In this document: piece after piece, positions 14,818-19,423 of the stretch
Layout of the letters: every line of letters starts with the position of its first letter
Numbering within the stretch: the stretch's first letter is position 1
Assembly: GCA_002493325.1 (NCBI GenBank)
Contig: DKYL01000024.1
Coordinates: forward strand, 1-19,423
DNA length: 19,423 bases
Direction of reading: 5' to 3'
Source: Ruminococcaceae bacterium UBA7101
GTDB lineage: Bacteria > Bacillota > Clostridia > Oscillospirales > Acutalibacteraceae
Position numbers and translations under genes: made by a program
The notes under the pieces: model-generated
The model's input: the letters and a program-made list of their open reading frames with translations, nothing else
Told to the model about the DNA's origin: nothing
Databases searched by the model: none

Positions 14818-15360
14818 ATGAAAAAGTTTTTATCAGTAATGCTTGCTGCAGTTATGGCTGTATCTGCATTTGCAGTATCAGTAATTCCTGCAATGGCAGC
14901 TCCAAGCCCAACAGCAACAACAGCTACACAGAAGGGTCCAACAACAACAGTTAACGGTTCTACCAATACCACTGATGTTACTTATACACCTGATCCTAAT
15001 GATGACAGCAAAATCACTTTTGAATACACAGGTGAAGGAACAGTTGTAGGTTGGACTAACAACCTTACAGAGCTCGGTTATGTTGAAGGCACTGACTTCA
15101 CAGCAGTTGAAAATTCTGACGGCACTTACACCATCACATTTATAAATGATGATGCTAAAATGGATTTTGACAACGGCAAGGTAATCGTAGATGTTAAGGT
15201 TAAGTTTGACACAACAACTACAGCTGGTCCGACAAAGAAGAATGATTCTTCTAAGTCACCAGGAACCGGTATTGCTACAACAGTAATTGCCGGCAGCATT
15301 GCTGTTGCAGGTGCAGGTATTGCAGTTCTTTCAGCTACTAAGAAAAGAGACGCTGAATAA
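14818..15360 (+). CDS. Secreted cell-wall-anchored protein with SPGTG sorting signal
   Basis: This 180-residue protein is built like a sortase substrate. It has a signal peptide of about 27 residues (cleavage expected after AMA), a Thr-rich segment, one compact strand-rich domain (about 50-132), a Thr-rich spacer, SPGTG (147-151), a 23-residue hydrophobic stretch and the basic tail KKRDAE. SPGTG fits the (S/P)PxTG motif known for the Clostridioides difficile class B sortase. The gene next door on the same strand encodes a class B sortase. The central domain is not one I recognise, so an adhesive, structural or other role is open. A near-consensus promoter precedes it and a terminator follows it, which suggests high expression as a short transcript. 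Confidence 0.85.
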   Translation: MKKFLSVMLAAVMAVSAFAVSVIPAMAAPSPTATTATQKGPTTTVNGSTNTTDVTYTPDPNDDSKITFEYTGEGTVVGWTNNLTELGYVEGTDFTAVENSDGTYTITFINDDAKMDFDNGKVIVDVKVKFDTTTTAGPTKKNDSSKSPGTGIATTVIAGSIAVAGAGIAVLSATKKRDAE

Positions 15361-15378
15361 TTAATAATAAAAATAAAG

Positions 15379-15410
15379 CCTGTTTGCCTTTATGGTAAAC
15401 AGGTCTTTTT
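15379..15410 (+). terminator. Intrinsic terminator between the substrate gene and the sortase gene
   Basis: A 10-bp stem (CCTGTTTGCC at 15379-15388 with GGTAAACAGG at 15394-15403, one G-U pair) closes on a 5-base loop and is followed by TCTTTTT. The sortase gene begins only 18 bases later with no clear promoter between, so the sortase probably depends on readthrough. Confidence 0.85.
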
Positions 15411-15428
15411 AGTGTATCAGGTGATTTT

Positions 15429-16262
15429 ATGCAATCGGATGAAAATATGAACAAAAACGAAAATAATAAAGACGAAGAATTTCAGGAATATTATAACGAG
15501 GATAAGAAAAAGAAAACTGCAAAGCTTATCATAATATTCTTAATCGTATTTGCGTTGATTTTCTGCGGCGTTTATTTTGGCATTCAGATTTATGACAAGC
15601 ATATAAATGAACCGCCCAGCAGCACAACTGCCCCCACAACCGTGAGTGAAACGCAGCAAAAAATTGAAAATCCAATTGATTTTGATTCTCTCCAGTCTGC
15701 CAATAATGAGATTTATGCCTATATCAAGGTTGATGATACAAATGTTGACCATCCTATTGTGCAAAGTGCAACAGATGATGAATTTTATCTTAGACACACT
15801 GCAGAGGATAAAAGCTGGTCGGCAAGCGGTGCAGTATATACCGAATCAGTCAACACAAAAACCTTTAATGACAGAGTAACCGTTATTTACGGTCACAACG
15901 GTTATGGTGACACATTCTTCACTACCCTGCACAGATTTGAAAAAGAGGATTTCTTCAACAGTCATCCTTATTTCTATATTTACACACCTGAAAAGAAACT
16001 GACCTATCAGATAATTTCAGCCTTTAAATATGACGACCGTCACATTATGAATTCCTTTAACTTTGCAGACACCGTTCAGTTTCTGGAATTTGAACAATAT
16101 ATTTTAAATCCGTCCTCTGCTTTAAAAAATGTAAGAACAGAGCTTGATAAGGAAGTGAACGAAGACAGCAAAATTGTTGTGCTTTCAACCTGTATTACAA
16201 ACCAGAAAAGCAGCAGGTACCTTGTATGTGGAGTATTAGTAAAAGATGAACAAACCTATTGA
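15429..16262 (+). CDS. srtB: Class B sortase
   Basis: This 277-residue transpeptidase has a short charged cytoplasmic N-terminus, one membrane helix (about 32-54), a Thr/Pro-rich linker and an extracellular sortase domain. The catalytic residues are visible: His156 in VIYGHNGYG, Cys255 in VVLSTC and Arg263 in SSRYLVCG. The class B form is shown by the long segment between His and Cys, with a helix (FADTVQFLEFEQYI), and by the GHNGYGDTFF signature. It should join surface proteins to peptidoglycan, most obviously the SPGTG protein encoded just upstream. AGGTGA at 15419-15424 serves the ATG. An in-frame ATG six codons later is a weaker option. Its 3' end overlaps the LCP gene by 17 bases. Confidence 0.93.
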   Translation: MQSDENMNKNENNKDEEFQEYYNEDKKKKTAKLIIIFLIVFALIFCGVYFGIQIYDKHINEPPSSTTAPTTVSETQQKIENPIDFDSLQSANNEIYAYIKVDDTNVDHPIVQSATDDEFYLRHTAEDKSWSASGAVYTESVNTKTFNDRVTVIYGHNGYGDTFFTTLHRFEKEDFFNSHPYFYIYTPEKKLTYQIISAFKYDDRHIMNSFNFADTVQFLEFEQYILNPSSALKNVRTELDKEVNEDSKIVVLSTCITNQKSSRYLVCGVLVKDEQTY

Positions 16263-17514
16263 TCCAAACTTAAATGATGATTTAGAGCTTGACATTTTAA
16301 ATAATACAGATGATTTAAGCAATCCTGAAAACACTGTTAAATCAACAAACAATACAGATGGTACTCCCTCTCTTACTTTGAATGAGGAGGATAAGCACCG
16401 CCATTCAAGCGGTCATCACCATCACAGCCATCACCATTCTTCAGGCAGTCATCATTCAGAACATCATAAGCACCACAGCCATTCGCACCGTAAAAAGAAA
16501 AAACAAAAGCTGCCGACTGCAGCAAAAATTGCAATTGCTTTTTTGGTGCTGCTGCTTGTTGTTGTAATAGGCATTGTGGGTACATTCCTCTTTATTGAGC
16601 AAAAGGGTAAAAACAGCTTTACAAATGTTACAACCCAAACCAATTATGAGGAAGTAATAGAGCACGAAGGTCATAAATATGTTTATAACAAGGATGTTGT
16701 TGCCATTGCTTTTATTGGTGTAGATAAAAGAGAGCTTGGCGCGGGTGACGCCATCGGCACTGCAGGACAGGCTGATGCTGACATTGTGCTGACCATCGAT
16801 ACAAAAACAGGAAGAGCCAAGGCAATATCCATTCCCCGTGACACAATGGTTGACGTTGATTTATACAGTGAAAACAATATTTTCCTGAGAAATGAAAATA
16901 TGCAGCTTTGTTTAAGCTTTGCATACGGTGACGGCAAAGCATCATCTGCAAACAATGTTACAACATCCATATCACGTATTCTTTATAACGTGCCGATTAA
17001 CAAATATTTCGTGCTTGACCTTGACGGTATAGCACCTATCAATGACGCTATCGGCGGTGTTACTGTTGAATCCCTTTATAATTTTGAAAATCTTGGTATA
17101 AAAGTCGGCGACAAGGTTCACCTTACAGGCAACTTAACCGAAAGCTATGTAAGACAGAGAGATATGCAGACGATTGACGCATCGCTCAACAGAACAGCCC
17201 GTCAGACACAGTATATAAAGGCTTTTGCAAACCAGCTTGTTCCTGCCGTGCTGAACGATTTCAGCATTGTAAGCAGACTTTATAATACTGCTGCTGATTA
17301 CAGCACAACCAATCTGGATTTATCAAACGTCACATATCTTGCATCACTGCTTGTTTCAAAGGGTGTCAGAGATTTTGAAACCGAAACACTGCAGGGTGAA
17401 ATGAAGGAAAGCGAAAGAACAGACTATGCAGACTATGTTTATGCAGAGTTCTATCCCGACGAGGAGCTGACACTTGAAACTGTTCTTGACACCTTCTACA
17501 CGCAGGTTGATTAA
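16246..17514 (+). CDS. LytR-CpsA-Psr (LCP) family protein with a histidine-rich cytoplasmic tail
   Basis: This 422-residue protein has an acidic N-terminus, a histidine-rich stretch (51-81, with 17 His in 31 residues), a basic patch (RKKKKQK), one membrane helix (about 91-117) and an extracellular LCP domain (about 150-410). LCP proteins transfer glycopolymers such as teichoic acid or capsule from lipid carriers to peptidoglycan. Conserved elements are ADIVLTIDTKTG, SIPRDTMVDV with Arg198, INDAIGGVTVE, and the arginine-rich YVRQRDMQ...NRTARQ (301-320). The His-rich part lies on the cytoplasmic side and is not usual in the family. The gene overlaps the sortase gene by 17 bases and is probably translationally coupled to it, with GGAG at 16230-16233 upstream. 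A metal-binding or sensing role for the tail is only a guess. Confidence 0.9.
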   Translation: MNKPIDPNLNDDLELDILNNTDDLSNPENTVKSTNNTDGTPSLTLNEEDKHRHSSGHHHHSHHHSSGSHHSEHHKHHSHSHRKKKKQKLPTAAKIAIAFLVLLLVVVIGIVGTFLFIEQKGKNSFTNVTTQTNYEEVIEHEGHKYVYNKDVVAIAFIGVDKRELGAGDAIGTAGQADADIVLTIDTKTGRAKAISIPRDTMVDVDLYSENNIFLRNENMQLCLSFAYGDGKASSANNVTTSISRILYNVPINKYFVLDLDGIAPINDAIGGVTVESLYNFENLGIKVGDKVHLTGNLTESYVRQRDMQTIDASLNRTARQTQYIKAFANQLVPAVLNDFSIVSRLYNTAADYSTTNLDLSNVTYLASLLVSKGVRDFETETLQGEMKESERTDYADYVYAEFYPDEELTLETVLDTFYTQVD

Positions 17515-17538
17515 TATTTATATATAGGAGAATATACT

Positions 17539-18384
17539 ATGGAAATGGAAACAAAGAAAATGCTTTCCTCCTATGCTGCAAAAATCAGAATGGGAATTAT
17601 CGAAAGCACCTACGGCGCAAAAGCAGGTCATCCCGGCGGAAGCCTTTCATCAGCAGATGTCTTTGCATACCTCTATTTTAAAGAGATGAGGGTTGACGCA
17701 AAGAATCCTAAGGATGAAAATCGTGACAGATTTGTCCTTTCAAAGGGTCACTGTGCACCGGGTCTTTACAGTGCGCTGGCTTATAAGGGCTTTTTCCCTG
17801 TTGAAGATTTGCCGACCTTAAGACACATTGATTCCTACCTTCAGGGTCATCCTAATATGAATACTGTTCCCGGTATTGATATGTCAACAGGCTCACTGGG
17901 TCAGGGTATCAGCACTGCTGTCGGTATGGCTAAGGGTGCAAAATACATAGGTAAAAATGACATCAACATCTACACCCTCCTTGGTGACGGTGAAATTGAA
18001 GAGGGTCAGGTTTGGGAAGCACTTATGTTTGCCAACCAGTATAAGCTTGACAATCTTTGTGTAATCATTGACTGCAATGGACTGCAGATTGACGGAACTA
18101 CTGACGAGGTAATGACCGCAGAGCCGATTGATAAGAAATTAGAGGCTTTCGGCTTTGACTATATTACAATTAACGGCAATGATTTTGACGAGCTTGAAAA
18201 GGCATTTGATGCTTTCCACAAGTCTGAAAAGCCTTTCGCTATCATTATGAAAACCGTTAAGGGTAAGGGTGTATCCTTTATGGAAAATGAGTGCGGCTGG
18301 CACGGCAAAGCACCTAACGAGGAAGAATACAACATTGCTATGGCAGAGCTTAGAGCTGCACTTGCAGAGATAGAGGAGGCGTAA
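17539..18384 (+). CDS. Transketolase, N-terminal subunit (thiamine diphosphate binding)
   Basis: This 281-residue protein corresponds to the N-terminal, thiamine-diphosphate-binding domain of transketolase. It shows the substrate/cofactor histidine in KAGHPGGSLS (31), SKGHCAPGLYSAL (68-80), HPNMNTVPGIDMSTGSLGQG, and the cofactor and Mg2+ motif GDGEIEEGQ (149-157) ending in Asn180. The complete enzyme moves two-carbon units between sugar phosphates in the non-oxidative pentose phosphate pathway. AGGAG lies 8 bases before the ATG. It starts 25 bases after the LCP stop with no terminator between, and its partner subunit follows after a 2-base gap. The split arrangement is natural in many anaerobes and archaea, not a frameshift: the second gene has its own ribosome binding site. 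Confidence 0.93.
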   Translation: MEMETKKMLSSYAAKIRMGIIESTYGAKAGHPGGSLSSADVFAYLYFKEMRVDAKNPKDENRDRFVLSKGHCAPGLYSALAYKGFFPVEDLPTLRHIDSYLQGHPNMNTVPGIDMSTGSLGQGISTAVGMAKGAKYIGKNDINIYTLLGDGEIEEGQVWEALMFANQYKLDNLCVIIDCNGLQIDGTTDEVMTAEPIDKKLEAFGFDYITINGNDFDELEKAFDAFHKSEKPFAIIMKTVKGKGVSFMENECGWHGKAPNEEEYNIAMAELRAALAEIEEA

Positions 18385-18386
18385 AA

Positions 18387-19328
18387 ATGGCTGATATTAA
18401 GAAGATTGCTACCCGTGACAGCTACGGCAATGCCCTTAAGGAGCTGGCACAGGAGGGTGCAGAAAAATTAGTTGTTCTTGACGCTGACCTTTCAGCAGCA
18501 ACAAAAACAGGTATATTCAAAAAGGATTTTCCCGAAAGACATATCAACTGCGGTATTGCAGAGGCAAATATGATTTGCGTTGCTGCAGGTATGAGCACAA
18601 TGGGTCTTGTTCCGTTTGCATCAAGCTTTGCAATGTTTGCTGCAGGCAGAGCCTTTGAACAGGTCAGAAACACAATCGGCTATCCACACCTTAATGTTAA
18701 AATCGGCGCTACACACGCAGGTATTTCTGTTGGTGAAGACGGTGCATCTCACCAGTGCTGTGAGGATTTTGCTCTTATGAGAGCAATACCGGGTATGGTG
18801 GTCATCTGCCCTGCTGACGATGTTGAAGCAAAGCAGGCAGTTAAAGCAGCATATAACTACGAGGGTCCTGTTTATTTGAGATTCGGCAGACTTGCCGTTC
18901 CTGTATTCCATGGTGACGATTATAAATTTGAAATCGGCAAGGGTGAGGTTATCGCAGAGGGTACAGATGTAACAATCATAGCAAATGGTCTTATGGTTGC
19001 AGAGGCAATTGAGGCAGGCAAGGTGCTTGCAGATAAAGGCATCAGTGCTGAAATCATCAACATTGCAACAATCAAACCCCTTGACGAGGAGCTTGTTATC
19101 GCATCTGCAAAGAAAACAGGCAAGGTTATCACCGTTGAGGAACATAATATCATCGGTGGTCTTGGTGAGGCTGTTTGCTCATGCCTGAGTGAAAAATGCC
19201 CTACACCTGTCAAGAGAATTGGCGTTAATGATGAATTTGGACATTCCGGTCCTGCTCTTGATTTGCTCAAGCAGTTCGGACTCAGTGCTGAAAACATTGT
19301 TAAAGTTGCAGAGGAATTTGTAAAATAA
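18387..19328 (+). CDS. Transketolase, C-terminal subunit
   Basis: This 313-residue protein carries the pyrimidine-binding and C-terminal domains of transketolase. Glu59 in NCGIAEANM is the conserved glutamate that activates thiamine diphosphate. FASSFAMFAAGRAFEQVRN and THAGISVGEDGASHQ follow as in the family, and the C-terminal domain includes TVEEHNIIGGLGEAV and GVNDEFGHSG. It should form a heterotetramer with the N-terminal subunit encoded just upstream. GAGGAGG lies inside the last codons of that gene, supporting the ATG at 18387, and the 2-base gap supports coupled translation at a fixed ratio. The related DXS and pyruvate dehydrogenase E1 families share the fold, but the motifs here are those of transketolase. 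Confidence 0.93.
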   Translation: MADIKKIATRDSYGNALKELAQEGAEKLVVLDADLSAATKTGIFKKDFPERHINCGIAEANMICVAAGMSTMGLVPFASSFAMFAAGRAFEQVRNTIGYPHLNVKIGATHAGISVGEDGASHQCCEDFALMRAIPGMVVICPADDVEAKQAVKAAYNYEGPVYLRFGRLAVPVFHGDDYKFEIGKGEVIAEGTDVTIIANGLMVAEAIEAGKVLADKGISAEIINIATIKPLDEELVIASAKKTGKVITVEEHNIIGGLGEAVCSCLSEKCPTPVKRIGVNDEFGHSGPALDLLKQFGLSAENIVKVAEEFVK

Positions 19329-19347
19329 AACAAGATATATTAAAAGA

Positions 19348-19373
19348 AGCAGTATGGTTCATTCCATACTGCT
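19348..19373 (-). terminator. Hairpin after transketolase, terminator-like on the minus strand
   Basis: A perfect 10-bp inverted repeat (AGCAGTATGG at 19348-19357, CCATACTGCT at 19364-19373) has a 6-base loop. On the minus strand it is followed by TCTTTTAATATA, the form of an intrinsic terminator. On the plus strand no T-run follows. It may therefore stop leftward transcription from a gene beyond the window as well as mark the end of the transketolase message. Confidence 0.5.
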
Positions 19374-19413
19374 CAGCGTGTAGAAAAAGTCAAATTACGA
19401 ATTCTACACGCTG
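19374..19413. repeat. Second perfect inverted repeat at the right edge
   Basis: CAGCGTGTAGAA (19374-19385) pairs perfectly with TTCTACACGCTG (19402-19413) around a 16-base loop, directly beside the previous hairpin. CTGC (19369-19372) could also pair with GCAG (19414-19417) across one bulged base. This would extend the second stem at the expense of the first. No T-run is visible before the window ends. Confidence 0.6.
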
Positions 19414-19423
19414 GCAGACGTTG

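Noticed and set aside
16396..16488. His-rich stretch as a cloning tag or low-complexity artefact
   Set aside because: The codons mix CAC and CAT and alternate with Ser, Gly, Glu and Lys in an otherwise normal gene, so it is neither a vector tag nor a simple trinucleotide repeat.
17515..18386. Split transketolase as a frameshift or assembly error
   Set aside because: The second gene has its own GAGGAGG site and ATG, both parts have the expected lengths, and two-subunit transketolases are common in anaerobes.
18621..19145. 174-codon open frame on the minus strand inside the transketolase C-terminal gene
   Set aside because: It is antisense to a clear enzyme gene, Cys-rich and without recognisable domains.

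Overview
The window looks like chromosomal DNA from a low-to-moderate G+C Gram-positive anaerobe of the class Clostridia, probably a gut Ruminococcaceae/Oscillospirales-type organism. This is inferred from gene content and style (sigma-A-like promoters, AGGAGG-type ribosome binding sites, an ECF transporter S component, a class B sortase with an SPxTG substrate, a split transketolase). No marker fixes the genus. I see no rRNA, tRNA, CRISPR array, insertion sequence or phage gene, and no gene-free stretch longer than about 300 bases.

Layout. (1) 1-1142: an AT-rich FemAB-type peptidoglycan aminoacyl transferase, perhaps preceded by the tail of another gene at the left edge. (2) 1143-2510: an iron-containing alcohol dehydrogenase with its own promoter, a possible Rex-like redox box and a terminator shared with the next, convergent operon. 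(3) 2511-3846, minus strand: an ECF S component and a TIM-barrel metal-dependent hydrolase in one operon. (4) 3889-7534, plus strand: sfsA, a lipoprotein, ACT-domain threonine ammonia-lyase, ridA and a two-helix membrane protein, ending in a 16-bp terminator. sfsA has no ribosome binding site and looks leaderless. (5) 7536-10500, minus strand: rsmA/ksgA, a MATE exporter and a GNAT-like protein. (6) 10509-14642, plus strand: a MarR regulator with two tandem palindromic operators, then a heterodimeric ABC exporter with one degenerate ATP site. (7) 14740-17514: a small secreted protein with an SPGTG sorting signal behind a near-consensus promoter, a terminator, a class B sortase, and an LCP (LytR-CpsA-Psr) protein with a striking cytoplasmic histidine-rich tail. 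(8) 17539-19328: transketolase encoded as two subunits, followed by two hairpins that share sequence.

How the genes fit together. Three themes recur. The first is cell-wall assembly: FemAB, sortase with its substrate, and LCP. The second is drug efflux and ribosome methylation: MATE, MarR-ABC-ABC and KsgA, placed back to back around one divergent promoter region. The third is housekeeping metabolism: IlvA with RidA (RidA removes the reactive product of IlvA), Fe-ADH and transketolase. The most distinctive module is the sortase substrate / sortase / His-rich LCP cluster. A strong promoter and an intervening terminator suggest that the substrate is made in excess over its enzyme.
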